A DNA stretch of 64,000 nt from Albidovulum sp. (GTDB taxonomy: Bacteria; Pseudomonadota; Alphaproteobacteria; Rhodobacterales; Rhodobacteraceae): contig JAPPFL010000068.1 of assembly GCA_028823855.1 (NCBI GenBank), forward strand, positions 62,001-126,000, written 5' to 3'. Positions 36,002 to 46,284 of this stretch are shown here, one piece after another; the stretch's first letter is position 1, and the number at the start of each line of letters is the position of its first letter. A program made the translations under genes and the position numbers. Under the pieces are notes generated by a model, which ran no database searches, was not told the origin of the DNA, and was given only the letters and a program-made list of their open reading frames with translations.

Positions 36002-37405
36002 TTAGAATTGCAGTATTTTCCCCGGGTTCAAAATGTTCAAGGGATCGATCGCAGATTTAATGGATGCCATATAGCGCGTCGCGGCCCCGAGTTCGCGTTC
36101 CAGATACGCCATTTTGCCTTGTCCGATGCCGTGTTCGCCGGTGCACGTGCCGTCCATGGAAATAGCGAGTTCGTTCAGCCAGCCGACGAACTCGTCGGCT
36201 CGCCTGATCTCTTCGGCATCGTTTTCGTCTACGAGCAAGGATAGGTGAAAATTTCCGTCGCCCGCGTGGCCGACTATGGGAGCCAGCAGTTTCGTCTCGG
36301 TCGCTTTGTCTTGAGCGGCGCGGACGCTTTCGGCAAGCCGGGATATTGGAACGCAGATGTCGGTCACGAATACTGTCGCGCCCGGCCTAAGCCGAAGCGT
36401 CGCCCAATATACGTCGTGGCGAGCCTGCCAAAGGCGGTTCCGCTCCTCGTCGTTCGAGGTCCAAATGAATCGTTCGCCACCGAGTTCTTCGGCGATTTCG
36501 CCGAAATCCGTCGACTGCTCGGCAACGCTGTCATTGCTTCCATGGAATTCGAGCAAAAGTAGCGGAGTCTCTGGAAGCGCAAGTTTCGAGTAGGCGTTAA
36601 CGGCCTTTACGGTTAGATGGTCTAGCAACTCGATTCGAGCAACCGGCAGGCCATACTGCTTTGTCGCAATTACAGCTTGGCATGCATCGTCGATGCTTGG
36701 GAAGCAGCAGCTTGCCGACGCGATTGCCTCGGGAATTCCGTGCAACTTAAGCGTGAGCCTGGTAATGACGCCAAGCGTTCCCTCGGCGCCGATGAGAAGG
36801 CGCGTCAAATCGTAGCCCGCCGAGCTTTTGCTGGCCCGATTTCCCGTCGAAATGATTTGGCCGTCCGGCATGACCGCCTCCAGGGCCAGCACGTTGTCTT
36901 TCATGGTTCCGTAGCGGACCGCATTCGTCCCGGATGCTCGCGTGGACGCCATGCCGCCAAGGCTGGCGTCAGCGCCCGGGTCTATCGGAAAAAACAGACC
37001 GCTGTCGCGAAGATGAACATTTAGCGCTTTGCGAGTTACGCCGGGTTCAACAATGCAGTCTAAGTCATCTTCGTTTACGGCGAGGATCCTGTTCATTTCG
37101 GAAAAGTCTATGCAAATCCCTCCGCCGGGCGCATTGACCTGGCCCTCTAGCGACGTTCCCGTTCCATAAGGAATGACCGGCACGGCGTGATCGGAGCAGG
37201 CCGAAACGATAGCGGCGACTTCCTCGGTTTCTCGGGGCGATATTACGGCGTCGGGAGGCTGGTTTGCGATCCAGGTAGTCGTATGGCCGTGGTGCATGCA
37301 AATCGATGCGCTCGTGCTAAACCTGTCGCCGAACCGCTGTGCCAACACTCCGCAGACCGTCTTTATTCCGGCTTCATTTCGACTGATCGCAGCAATTGCG
37401 GTCAT
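36002..37405 (-). CDS. FAD-linked D-lactate/2-hydroxyacid dehydrogenase
   Basis: A 467-residue flavoprotein of the GlcD / D-lactate dehydrogenase (cytochrome) family, oxidising a D-2-hydroxyacid to the 2-keto acid. The FAD-binding-4 domain shows VIPYGTGTSLEGQVNAPGG and the GADASLGGMASTRASG loop that binds the diphosphate. The C-terminal cap has VGHAGDGNFHLSLL with the metal-binding His and GTCTGEHGIGQGK. The substrate is unproven; D-lactate and D-2-hydroxyglutarate are both acted on by relatives. It appears to be a single gene without GlcE/GlcF partners, which favours a D-lactate dehydrogenase type over glycolate oxidase. Confidence 0.88.
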   Translation of the reverse strand: MTAIAAISRNEAGIKTVCGVLAQRFGDRFSTSASICMHHGHTTTWIANQPPDAVISPRETEEVAAIVSACSDHAVPVIPYGTGTSLEGQVNAPGGGICIDFSEMNRILAVNEDDLDCIVEPGVTRKALNVHLRDSGLFFPIDPGADASLGGMASTRASGTNAVRYGTMKDNVLALEAVMPDGQIISTGNRASKSSAGYDLTRLLIGAEGTLGVITRLTLKLHGIPEAIASASCCFPSIDDACQAVIATKQYGLPVARIELLDHLTVKAVNAYSKLALPETPLLLLEFHGSNDSVAEQSTDFGEIAEELGGERFIWTSNDEERNRLWQARHDVYWATLRLRPGATVFVTDICVPISRLAESVRAAQDKATETKLLAPIVGHAGDGNFHLSLLVDENDAEEIRRADEFVGWLNELAISMDGTCTGEHGIGQGKMAYLERELGAATRYMASIKSAIDPLNILNPGKILQF

Positions 37406-37691
37406 ATTGCGTCCTCCCGCAGACTGCAGTCAACTCCCCGTTAGCTTGCGCAATTCTAGACCGGCGGTAAAGAACTGCCTCGCATCATTGACGATTGAAG
37501 TCCCCGATCCGCGCCGGCCGCTGGAATAGGCAGATTGCCTGTCCTTGTTGCATTTCGCGCCAAATCAGAAGTAGCGTCCATCATTCCATGCGTAATTTCA
37601 ACCTTGAGATCAGCCGAGCGGAATCGTTCGCCGTCCGATTTTGTCGGCCGAACCGGCTGGAAAACATCGTATTCAAATCACAGTACGAATG

Positions 37692-38555
37692 CTAGTGTCC
37701 CGATTTTGCCCAGTCCCAATAAAGCTCTCTGCAAAGCCTCGCGATCCTGCCGAGCTGATAGTTCGTGTCATCGAACTGCGAGACCGGCGAAATTTTCGAC
37801 ATGTTGCCGGTCGTGAAGACTTCTTCCGCGCCTTCGAAATCTTCAAATGTCAAAACAGTTTCATGCACTTGGAATCCCTCTTTTCGGAGCAGTTTTATCA
37901 CGCGCGCCCTAGTGATCCCGGCAAGAAACGTACCATTCGCGGCCGGCGTGAAGATTTCCTTGTCCCGGGTCATGAATATGTTCGAAACGGCTGTCTCGGC
38001 AACATTCCCCAGGGCGTCCGCGACTAGCGCGTTGTCGAAGCCCCTATCGTTGGCCTCCCTAAGCATTCTTCCATTGTTTGGATAAAGGCAGCCGGCCTTG
38101 GCGTTGACGACGGCATCGGCCAGCACCGGTCGGCGGAAACGTGTGCGTGTCAGCGTGAGAGGCTTGTTTGCCGGAGGCATCGGCAATTCTTCAAGACAAA
38201 CGCAGAATCCGGTAGCATTCTCCTTTGGTAGAACGCCCAGTTTGCCGCCATCCAGAGCCCAGTACATGGGGCGGATGTAAACGGCGGCGCTTTCTGAAAA
38301 TCGTTTGAGGCCTTCCAAGGATATCTCAAGAAGGTCTTCTTCGGAATGGACCGGCGTAATTCCCATCGATTTCGCAGAGTCGTTAAGCCGCCTGCAATGC
38401 GCCAGCAAGTCCGGCGCGACGCCTTCGAAATATCTTGCGCCGTCGAAAACCGAGCTACCGAGCCATGAGCCATGGTCGGCCGCGCGCATGACCATGACGT
38501 CGTCATCATTCCAGCGACCATCGAAGTATGTTTTTACATCCGTTCCAATCACCAT
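37692..38555 (-). CDS. ilvE: branched-chain amino acid aminotransferase
   Basis: Class IV PLP-dependent transaminase for the last step of valine, leucine and isoleucine synthesis, 287 residues. Family features are VFDGARYFEG, VYIRPMYWALDG, the PLP Lys in VVNAKAGCLYPNNGRM, ALGNVAETAVSNIFMT with the conserved Glu, FLAGITRARVI, and EVFTTGNMSKISPV near the end. AGAAAGG precedes the ATG at 38555. A D-amino-acid aminotransferase or 4-amino-4-deoxychorismate lyase is less likely because of the Y-I-R-P-M-Y-W run. Confidence 0.9.
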   Translation of the reverse strand: MVIGTDVKTYFDGRWNDDDVMVMRAADHGSWLGSSVFDGARYFEGVAPDLLAHCRRLNDSAKSMGITPVHSEEDLLEISLEGLKRFSESAAVYIRPMYWALDGGKLGVLPKENATGFCVCLEELPMPPANKPLTLTRTRFRRPVLADAVVNAKAGCLYPNNGRMLREANDRGFDNALVADALGNVAETAVSNIFMTRDKEIFTPAANGTFLAGITRARVIKLLRKEGFQVHETVLTFEDFEGAEEVFTTGNMSKISPVSQFDDTNYQLGRIARLCRELYWDWAKSGH

Positions 38556-38588
38556 ATCGAAATGCCTTTCTCTAGTCCGGCGAACCGG

Positions 38589-39590
38589 CTACCGGGATCG
38601 AATCATACCTGCAATCCCGTAGGTCTCGGCAAGTATCGGTTCGGCCAATTCAGCGGCCTTCTTCGCGCCTTGTCCGAGTGTCCTATCAATTTCGGCCGGA
38701 TCCTCCATAAGCCGATTCATTTCGGACGTTACCGGCTCGAGCTTCGCCACCGCGAGGTCGGCGAGTTTCGGCTTGAATTCTGAGAACATCTTTCCGCCGT
38801 ACTCGTTCGTCACGCCGCCCGGGTCGCGATCGTCCAGAGCTGCAAATATATTTACGAGATTGCGGGCTTCCGGCCGATCCTCGAGCCCGTCAAGCGAATC
38901 AGGAAGCGGTAGCGGATCAGTCTTCGCTTTGCGGATTTTCCTGGCGATCGCGTCGGCGTCGTCGGTCAGATTTATTCGGCTCATGTCCGAAGGATCGGAT
39001 TTCGACATCTTCACTTTTCCGTCGCGAAGACTCATGATGCGAGTAGCCGTTCCTTCGATTACGGGTTCGATGATCGGGAAGAATTCAACTCCGAAATCAT
39101 GGTTGAATTTTCCTGCAATCTCTCGCGCGAGTTCGAGATGCTGCTTCTGGTCTTCGCCGACGGGAACATGCGTCGCGTGGTACACTAGAATGTCGGCGGC
39201 CATGAGCGTGGGATAGGCGAAAAGACCTACGGATACGTTTTCGCGGTTCTTTCCCGCCTTGTCTTTGAATTGCGTCATGCGCCCGAGCCATCCCATTCGC
39301 GCGACGCAGTTGAAAAGCCACGCGAGTTCGGCATGCGCAGACACCTGGGACTGATTGAATAGTATGGAGCGGCCGGGATCGATACCCGCCGCCATGAATC
39401 CCGCCGCGGCCTGACGAGTTGCAAATCGCAGTTCGCCGGGTTCTTGCCAGACCGTTATCGCGTGCAGGTCGACGATGCAGTATATCGATTCGACACCGGA
39501 TTCTTGAAGGGAAACAAATCTCTTGAGCGCTCCCAGATAATTGCCCAGCGTCAAGCCGCCGCTAGGCTGTATTCCCGAAAAAACACGCAT
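38589..39590 (-). CDS. trpS: tryptophanyl-tRNA synthetase
   Basis: Class I aminoacyl-tRNA synthetase, 333 residues. The HIGH-equivalent is [12 protein letters not shown] just after the FSGIQPSG opening. The second signature is KMSKSDPSD. Other family segments are [14 protein letters not shown] and [32 protein letters not shown] at 39590 (MRVFSGIQ) matches the standard N-terminus; an ATG at 39611 and a longer frame to 39674 are alternatives. It lies downstream of glnD and murJ on the same strand, but separated from murJ by the rhomboid gene and a long spacer. Confidence 0.97.
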   Translation of the reverse strand: MRVFSGIQPSGGLTLGNYLGALKRFVSLQESGVESIYCIVDLHAITVWQEPGELRFATRQAAAGFMAAGIDPGRSILFNQSQVSAHAELAWLFNCVARMGWLGRMTQFKDKAGKNRENVSVGLFAYPTLMAADILVYHATHVPVGEDQKQHLELAREIAGKFNHDFGVEFFPIIEPVIEGTATRIMSLRDGKVKMSKSDPSDMSRINLTDDADAIARKIRKAKTDPLPLPDSLDGLEDRPEARNLVNIFAALDDRDPGGVTNEYGGKMFSEFKPKLADLAVAKLEPVTSEMNRLMEDPAEIDRTLGQGAKKAAELAEPILAETYGIAGMIRSR

Positions 39591-41179
39591 CGCGCGAGCC
39601 TGGTCATCCATATGCCTAAATCCCGAAGCGGAAAATCCGAGCAGCCTTATCGCCGGATGGAGTATTGCCGTCAACAGCCGGCCGATTCCGCTTGAGACTT
39701 CAAACGCAGACTTCGCAATATCCGTCGGGCGCTGTCCGAGAAATTCTCAGTTCCGAATAGCTAATTTGAACGGCGAAGGCGAGCGGCGCGCGCCTGTTGA
39801 AGTCTTTTCGAAACCGGATCCGAGCTGCTGGCGATTCGGTGAATGACCGGCCGCCTCTATCGAAAGCGAAATGCGACTGGAACCCGCGCAAACGCCTACT
39901 TGCCGATGATGTTTTGTGAAATGGAGTACTAGATGTGGAATCAAGGACGCAATGCTAATTGACGATCGCCGCTTGCCTTTGAAAATTGGATCCGTACGCC
40001 GAAGCAAATGGCAAGCTCATGCGACGGCGCCAAACGCAAATGGTCGCCACTCCGATTACCGCTGCGATCTGCCGGGACATTTCTCGCGCGATTCGGAGAA
40101 GCTGATTGCGAATAGAGACAGTCGACAATTCAATTAAGCGATAATCTTTGCGGCGAGGATGATCGTTGGCGCGAGACTCGCGGCAGTCTTTTCATATCGC
40201 CTCGCCACGGCAAGGAATCCATTGGCCTCGGCGACGAAGTGCTCGATCCGGCATCGCCATCCGCGCATGGTCCGGTCATGCTCTAGCCGCGCCATTCGGC
40301 ACTACGTGACCGGGATTACCGGCGCGGTGCCGCGGTACGATCGCGTGCCCGGCACAAGCTCTTGGCGAACGGAACCGGTCTACCCAAGGCGCCGCCAATC
40401 GCCGCCATCGCAGCCGGCCCGCTCGGGGACTTCGCGATTCAAACCGGATGCTAGATAAATCGCTAGATTGCCAATGTGTTTCATCGATTTCGGATCAGCA
40501 ACTACGGATCAAAATGGATAAATTCGAACTTGGATTTCGCACTCCTGGATCGTCGCCTCGGCACGATCGTTTCCAGGAGAGCTGAATGCGACCGATCGTT
40601 CGAATATCAACGCAGCCGCATGTTTTTGATCCAAGCAGTCCGGGCAATTCCACGGTTCGTCCGGCGATGCGGGAAACAATCGGGCTCGCCGCCATTTCCT
40701 TCGATCTCGCCTGCACGGGTTCAGGATACAGCAATTTTACAGATGTTAGCGGCAGGACGTGAAATTCTTCCGTCTTTATTTCGCCTTGGCTGGAAAACAC
40801 GCAGTTTCAATCTTCTCCGCATGTGAATTGCCGCCCTTGAAGGAGATTGGGCGTTCGGCGTCCGAACTGTAAAAGCCCCGCCAAACGACGCTTGTATGTC
40901 GGCATCATACCTCATAGGGGGAAACGCCGGTTCGGCAGATGGCCCAACAATCCGATCGTAATTTCCCTATTGAAATTTGCTTACGGATGCGGCGTAGGTC
41001 GAGCGAAATGAGGTATTGGCAGACGGAAGGATCTATGAAGAGCGAGGTCAAGAGAAGCTACCTAGTGTCCGGTGTTCACAGCCGAATTTCAGTCTTCTCC
41101 GCAATGGTCAATGAACCGGTCGAAGTGCCGTAAGAACGTCGTTCGGCGGTTGCCTCAAATTGCATTGGTAGGAATTTAG
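39591..41179. other. 1.6-kb spacer with an IS relic
   Basis: Apart from the IS5-like fragment at 40134-40268 no coding signal is recognisable. In related bacteria trpS and murJ are close together, so this gap and the rhomboid gene look like additions or the scar of lost genes. The remainder (39591-40133 and 40381-41179) shows nothing I can name. Confidence 0.5.
40134..40268 (-). mobile_element. IS5-type transposase C-terminal relic
   Basis: The minus-strand frame ending at TAA 40134-40136 reads MRGWRCRIEHFVAEANGF, then VARRYEKTAASLAPTIILAA. This follows the C-terminal end of IS5-family DDE transposases, where W-R-x-R-I-E-R-F-F-A precedes A-T-R-Y-E/D-K and a hydrophobic end. The catalytic Glu corresponds to the E of RIEHF. 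Only about 44 residues survive. A weakly similar stretch with an in-frame stop continues to about 40380. No terminal inverted repeats were identified. Confidence 0.65.
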
Positions 41180-41887
41180 ATGGAACCGCATAGAACGCCG
41201 GAACCGGTTTTCGGAAAAGTAAACCCGGTCGTAGTCGCGCTCGCCGTTATTGTCGGCGGATTGGAACTCCTTTTTCTAGCCGGAGAGCAGGGATGGCTCG
41301 GTGGGGGAGCCGATATCGCTTCGAGGCGATACGCGATCATCGACTACGCATTTTGGGCGGAGAATTTCAGGGCCGCGGTTGCCTCCGGAGAATTCGATAC
41401 GGGCGTACTTGTAACGCTTGTTTCCTATCCGCTGATCCATTTGTCATTTACGCACGCGCTCTTTTCGGTCGCATTTATTCTCGCGATCGGAAATACGATC
41501 TCCCGCATATTCGGTCCAATGGGCCTTTTGCTGGTGTTTTTCATACCTGGAATCGCGGGGGCGTTGGTTTACGGCATAACCAGCGACTCGCAGTTTCCTC
41601 TTGCTGGCGCAACGCCCGCCGTTTTCGGATACGTTGGCGCATTGGGGGCAATGCTTACGCTCAGCTTTGATCGAGCGGATTCGGGAAGGATGACCAAGCT
41701 TTTGACGATTCCCGTTTTCCTTCTGGCCATTCCTACCCTTTTCAACATTTTTCTTGGAGAAACCGAAATTTGGAAGGCTGATCTGGCGGGCTTTGCGGCC
41801 GGTTTCATTGCGACGGTTATTTCGATTCCGGGGGGAACGTCGTCGCTCATTAGATTGCTGCGCGCTATTCGAAACCGCGACAAGTGA
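41180..41887 (+). CDS. rhomboid-fold membrane protein, apparently inactive
   Basis: A 235-residue protein with about six membrane segments and the rhomboid layout. The family His pair region appears as SYPLIHLSFTHALFS. The serine motif GxSG is replaced by G143-A-T-P146 in PLAGATPAVFGYVGAL. The catalytic histidine position in the last helix is Asp201 in WKADLAGFAAGF. Both dyad residues are therefore missing, so it should be a pseudoprotease. I recall similar variants encoded near trpS/murJ in Rhodobacterales, which suggests a conserved non-proteolytic role. It is the only plus-strand gene in this minus-strand stretch. Confidence 0.85.
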   Translation: MEPHRTPEPVFGKVNPVVVALAVIVGGLELLFLAGEQGWLGGGADIASRRYAIIDYAFWAENFRAAVASGEFDTGVLVTLVSYPLIHLSFTHALFSVAFILAIGNTISRIFGPMGLLLVFFIPGIAGALVYGITSDSQFPLAGATPAVFGYVGALGAMLTLSFDRADSGRMTKLLTIPVFLLAIPTLFNIFLGETEIWKADLAGFAAGFIATVISIPGGTSSLIRLLRAIRNRDK

Positions 41888-41923
41888 ATGCGAATCTGAT
41901 TTGCCGAGCAGGACGTTTCGGCT

Positions 41924-43456
41924 CTAGGTTCGCCGACGACCGAAAAGCGCAAGTAGATAGCCCAGGCTGTAAACTCTCAATATTACTAGCATCGCCGTAT
42001 AGAACGCTATTCCGAAAGCGACGAGCGCAGCCAGCGCGGCGTAGCGAATTTCCGGCTGGAGGAAGGCGCTTTCCCAAATAACGGCGACTGCCCTGAGGAA
42101 TGCTCCGGTGGCCAGCGCCGCCGCTATCAAGCGAGGAAATGAACGAATTAGCGCGGAGTCGAAGCGCGCAGCTCGACCCATGCCGCGGGATCCGATCCAA
42201 AGCATAATCGCCATCGCCCAGCCGGCGACCGTGGTTCCCCATGCCGCCGCTACGAATCCCAGAAACGGCGCCAGGCCCACTGCAAATGCGGCATTGATGA
42301 ACATTGCGGCGACAGCAAAGCGAAACGGAGTTTTCGTGTCCTCTCTTGCGAAATAGAGAGGCTGAAGCACTTTTTGCAAGACGAAGGCGGGCAGGCCGAC
42401 GGAATAAATGGCCAGCGCCGAGGACGTCGCCGCGGCATCGTCGGCAAGGAATGCCCCTCTCTGGAATAAAACGGAAACGATCGGCAGGGGAACGACGGCT
42501 AGCGCCACAGCTGCGGGCAGAGCTAGCGCAAGAGAAGCCTCAGTCGCCCTATTGAAAGCGTATCGACCGCCGGCATCGTCGCCGGACGCGAGCTTTTTGG
42601 ACAAATCCGGGAGCAGGACGACTCCGATCGCGATGCCGACGACGCCCAATGGAAGCTGGTATAGCCTGTCGGCGTAATTCAGCCAGGCAACGGCGCCTTC
42701 GAAAAAACTCGCAACTTGCCGGCCGACGAGAAGATTTATCTGTACAATGCCGCCGGCCAATGCCGCTGGCGCCGCTATCATTGCCAGTCGCCTAATGTCG
42801 TATGTCAGGCGAGGCAACCTGAATCGAATGGCCAGGCCCGTGAGCGCGGCCGCGCGCCAGACCAACGCGAATTGCGCAACCCCTGCAATTGGTACCGTCC
42901 ATGCCAGAATCAATCCGGCATCCCAGCCGAATGCCGAAGCGCATCCGAGAGCGCCGATAAAGAAAATATTTAGAAGGACCGGTGCCGCCGCCGCCGCCGC
43001 AAATCGACCGGACGCATTGAGAACGCCCGAAAAAAGCGCGGCCAGCGAAATGAAAAGCACATACGGGAAGACGATTCTTCCGAAATACACCGCTAGATCG
43101 AACCGTCCATCGTCGTGAAAGCCGCTTGCCATTCCCAGAACAAGGAGGGGCATGGCGAGCTGCGCGATCAATGTTAGGATGAGTAGCGCGACCGAGAGCG
43201 CCGAAAGCGCATCGCTGCCGAATTCAGACGGCGAGTCCCTGTTTTCGAGCTTCCTGGCGAACATCGGAACGAACGCCATGTTGAAAGCGCCTTCCGCAAA
43301 TAGCCTTCGGAACATATTCGGGAGGCTAAACGCTACTAAAAACGCCTCTGCAACGGGGCCGGCGCCAAGGACTGCCGCAAACAGGATGTCGCGAGCGAGG
43401 CCAAGTACTCGGCTAACCAGCGTCCAGGCGCCGACCGTCAGAAAGCCTCGAGCCAA
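41924..43456 (-). CDS. murJ: lipid II flippase MurJ
   Basis: A 510-residue MOP-superfamily protein flipping lipid II across the inner membrane for peptidoglycan synthesis. About fourteen hydrophobic segments are present, with the MurJ signatures RGFLTVGAWTLVSRVLGLARD, LPNMFRRLFAEGAFNMAFVP, and NYADRLYQLPLGVVGIAIGVVLLPDLSK. TTG at 43456 is used as start, 14 bp after the glnD stop. No ATG is available near the conserved start. It is co-directional with glnD and likely in the same transcript. Confidence 0.95.
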   Translation of the reverse strand: MARGFLTVGAWTLVSRVLGLARDILFAAVLGAGPVAEAFLVAFSLPNMFRRLFAEGAFNMAFVPMFARKLENRDSPSEFGSDALSALSVALLILTLIAQLAMPLLVLGMASGFHDDGRFDLAVYFGRIVFPYVLFISLAALFSGVLNASGRFAAAAAAPVLLNIFFIGALGCASAFGWDAGLILAWTVPIAGVAQFALVWRAAALTGLAIRFRLPRLTYDIRRLAMIAAPAALAGGIVQINLLVGRQVASFFEGAVAWLNYADRLYQLPLGVVGIAIGVVLLPDLSKKLASGDDAGGRYAFNRATEASLALALPAAVALAVVPLPIVSVLFQRGAFLADDAAATSSALAIYSVGLPAFVLQKVLQPLYFAREDTKTPFRFAVAAMFINAAFAVGLAPFLGFVAAAWGTTVAGWAMAIMLWIGSRGMGRAARFDSALIRSFPRLIAAALATGAFLRAVAVIWESAFLQPEIRYAALAALVAFGIAFYTAMLVILRVYSLGYLLALFGRRRT

Positions 43457-43470
43457 TCCAAGTGAATTGC

Positions 43471-46284
43471 TTACTCGCTTGACTTCTCCATTCCTTCTTC
43501 AATCGCGTCGAGCAGCTTTCTTTCAAGCGACGCGCGCCTAGAACGGGAGTGAAGCTTGAGGCCCGACAAATCCTTGACATAGAAGACGTCGACTGCCTGA
43601 GGGCCGTATGTCGCAATTACGGCCGACGCTATTGAAACGTTGGCCGAGTATAGAGTACTCGTCAGATCGTAAAGCAGTCCCGGCCGATCCCGAGTGTCCA
43701 CTTCAATGATCGTGCAAATGTCCGATCCGTCATTGTCGAAGGTGATCTCGGTTGGAACCAGGAATTTTCGCTCGCGTTTCCCGGTCGATGCCTGGGTTTT
43801 CAGCCGGTCGCGGTCTCGGATGGCGGAGCGCGTCGTTACTTCGCCGGACATGATCTGGGCGACAATTTTTCGCAGTCGCGTCTGACGGCCCTTGTCGTAA
43901 GGCCTGCCGCTTTCGTCCTGTATCCAGAAAACCGCCGTCGCGAAGCTGTCCGAGCTGGTATATGTCTTGGCATCGACGACGTTTGCGCCGGCGAGGGCCA
44001 AGGCGCAAGCCAGCCGGGAGAAAGTACCGGGATGGTCGGCGAGTGCGAAACAGCATTTGGTCGCGTCGCGTCCCTTGTCCAACTCCAGGGACGAGCGTAT
44101 TTCGTCGGGTCCCAATCCGTCAAGAAGCTTGGCAAATGTGGCGTGGGATTCTGTCGAAAGGTTTTGCCAATACGGAATATAGTGCCTCTTGAACTCCTTG
44201 CCTAGCTTGTCCTTATCCCAGTCCGGCAGAACCGCGGCGAGGGCGTTTTGAGCTTCTTCGGAGCTTGATCGGAAATCCCAATCCTCTATCCCTTCGGAAA
44301 GGGCTTCGTGCGTGAAATGGTATAGTCGGCGCAGCAACTGGGCCTTCCAATTGCTCCAGACGTCCGGACCTACGCCTCTAATGTCGCAGACCGTCAAAAC
44401 TAGCAGAAGTTTCAGCCTAGACCTGTTGCCGACTTTCCTGGCGAAGTCGCGGACGGTTCTCGGATCCGAAATGTCTCGTTTCTGCGCGACATCGTTCATC
44501 AGCAAGTGGTTTCGAACCAGCCATTCAACTGTATCGGACTCGTCTTCGTCCAAGCCTAGTCTCGGCGCGACGGCCCTGGCGTAGCGGGCGCCGACCACGG
44601 AATGGTCTTCGTCCCGCCCCTTGCCAATATCGTGGAGTAGAACGGCGATATACAGCACGCGCCGGTTGATGCCCTGCTTCAAAATGCTGGATACGATAGG
44701 AAGGTCTTCCGTCAATTCACCGCGTTCGATCTGAGCCAGGTTCGAAACGCACTGAATCGTATGCTCGTCGACCGTATAGCGATGAAAATTGGTGAATTGC
44801 ATCATCGCCACGATATTGCGGAATTCGGGCATGAACGCGCTGAGCACGCCAAGTTCGTTCATGCGCCTAAGAGCGCGCTCCGGGTTGCCGTGATCAATCA
44901 GCAAATCAAGGAAAATCCTGTTGGCTTCCGAATTGACGCGGAAATCTTCGTCGATCAAATCCAGATTGGCGGCCACGAGCCGCATCGCGTCGGGATGCAG
45001 AAGAAGCCCTGTGGCTAATCCTTCTTCAAAAAGCCTAAGTATATTGAGAGGGTCGGCCAGGAAGGCTTTTTCATCTTCCACGCCTATTCGTCCGTTTACG
45101 ATCGGATAGCCGGATTTCGTGCGCCTCGCGAATCTCGTCCTGGCGCTCTTCAATAGCCCGGTAATGAATGCCTCGCGCTTGACATGCTGGGCTTCGAGCT
45201 TGGTGAGAAAGATACGGGTGAGTTCGCCAACCGCTGTCGCGTGGCGGAAGTAGTCCTGCATGAAATGCTCTACCGCGCGCCGGCCGCCTCCATCGCTATA
45301 TCCGAGCCTTGCCGCGACATCGACTTGGTGCTCGAAGGAAAGCAGGTCCTGCGCGCGCCCGGCGAGCAGGTGGAGATGGCACCGAACAGCCAGCAGAAAC
45401 GATTCCGCCTTGACGAATTTTTCCAGTTCCTCGTCCCGGAAAAAGCCGATTTCGGCCAATTCCCTTGTGTCGTCGACCGCGTGAAGATACTTTACGATCC
45501 AGAACAGGGTCTGCAAATCGCGAAGTCCGCCCTTGCCTTCCTTTACGTTCGGTTCAAGCACGTAGCGATTCCCGCTTTGGCGGATGATTCTCTCGTTCCT
45601 TTCGGAGAGCTTGGCCTCAACGAATTCCGGGCCCGTGTTGCGGAACAAATCGCTTTTGAGCCTGGTACGAAGCTCTTTCGCGAAAGGCATGTGACCGCAA
45701 ACGTACCTATGCTCCAGAAGCGCCGTCCTAATCGTGAAGTCGCCTCGACCGAGTTTGATGCAATCCTTAATGGTTCGAATCGATTGGCCAACCTTGAGCT
45801 TCAGGTCCCAAAGCATGTAGAGCATGGACTCAATTCGGGTCTTTGTTAGGTCCGAAAGCTCGCCTTCCGTCAGGAAAAGTAGATCGACATCGGAGTAGGG
45901 CGCCATGTCGCCCCTGCCGTAGCCTCCGACCGCGAGTATCGCAATTGGCTCGTCGCCGACCAAGTTTGATCCCGGATGCAAGTGCGCTACGGACATCTCG
46001 TAAATCGTCTGAACGATTCGGTCGTTGAGGAAGGTAAACGACGCTACCGCTTCTCTGGATGCGAAGGGTTGCCGGTTGAAGGATTCCGCTATTGCTTCCA
46101 TTCCGCTGTCGAATGCCGCGACCAGCCTCACGCCCATCCATTTGGCCATTTCGTCGTCGAAACGACCGCTCTTCGCGATTTTCGTAAGATCTCTTAGAAC
46201 GGAATCCGAGTCGAATATGAATTCCGGCGCGCAAATCAGGCCATCTGGAATTGCGTCCGGGAGGGGCGTTCTAGAATCCGGCAT
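43471..46284 (-). CDS. glnD: PII uridylyltransferase/uridylyl-removing enzyme
   Basis: Nitrogen-status sensor that uridylylates and deuridylylates PII proteins. The 937-residue chain has the full domain order: nucleotidyltransferase domain with AVGGYGRGDMAPYSDVDLL near residue 105-125, a helical linker, an HD domain with LLHDIGKG and DEDHSVVG, and two C-terminal ACT domains, the first around DHPGTFSRLACALALAG and the second around DTRDRPGLLYDLTS. ATG at 46284 is used; the start overlaps the 3' end of the upstream lipoprotein gene by 14 bp. Its neighbour murJ follows 14 bp later, as in many alphaproteobacteria. Confidence 0.97.
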   Translation of the reverse strand: MPDSRTPLPDAIPDGLICAPEFIFDSDSVLRDLTKIAKSGRFDDEMAKWMGVRLVAAFDSGMEAIAESFNRQPFASREAVASFTFLNDRIVQTIYEMSVAHLHPGSNLVGDEPIAILAVGGYGRGDMAPYSDVDLLFLTEGELSDLTKTRIESMLYMLWDLKLKVGQSIRTIKDCIKLGRGDFTIRTALLEHRYVCGHMPFAKELRTRLKSDLFRNTGPEFVEAKLSERNERIIRQSGNRYVLEPNVKEGKGGLRDLQTLFWIVKYLHAVDDTRELAEIGFFRDEELEKFVKAESFLLAVRCHLHLLAGRAQDLLSFEHQVDVAARLGYSDGGGRRAVEHFMQDYFRHATAVGELTRIFLTKLEAQHVKREAFITGLLKSARTRFARRTKSGYPIVNGRIGVEDEKAFLADPLNILRLFEEGLATGLLLHPDAMRLVAANLDLIDEDFRVNSEANRIFLDLLIDHGNPERALRRMNELGVLSAFMPEFRNIVAMMQFTNFHRYTVDEHTIQCVSNLAQIERGELTEDLPIVSSILKQGINRRVLYIAVLLHDIGKGRDEDHSVVGARYARAVAPRLGLDEDESDTVEWLVRNHLLMNDVAQKRDISDPRTVRDFARKVGNRSRLKLLLVLTVCDIRGVGPDVWSNWKAQLLRRLYHFTHEALSEGIEDWDFRSSSEEAQNALAAVLPDWDKDKLGKEFKRHYIPYWQNLSTESHATFAKLLDGLGPDEIRSSLELDKGRDATKCCFALADHPGTFSRLACALALAGANVVDAKTYTSSDSFATAVFWIQDESGRPYDKGRQTRLRKIVAQIMSGEVTTRSAIRDRDRLKTQASTGKRERKFLVPTEITFDNDGSDICTIIEVDTRDRPGLLYDLTSTLYSANVSIASAVIATYGPQAVDVFYVKDLSGLKLHSRSRRASLERKLLDAIEEGMEKSSE

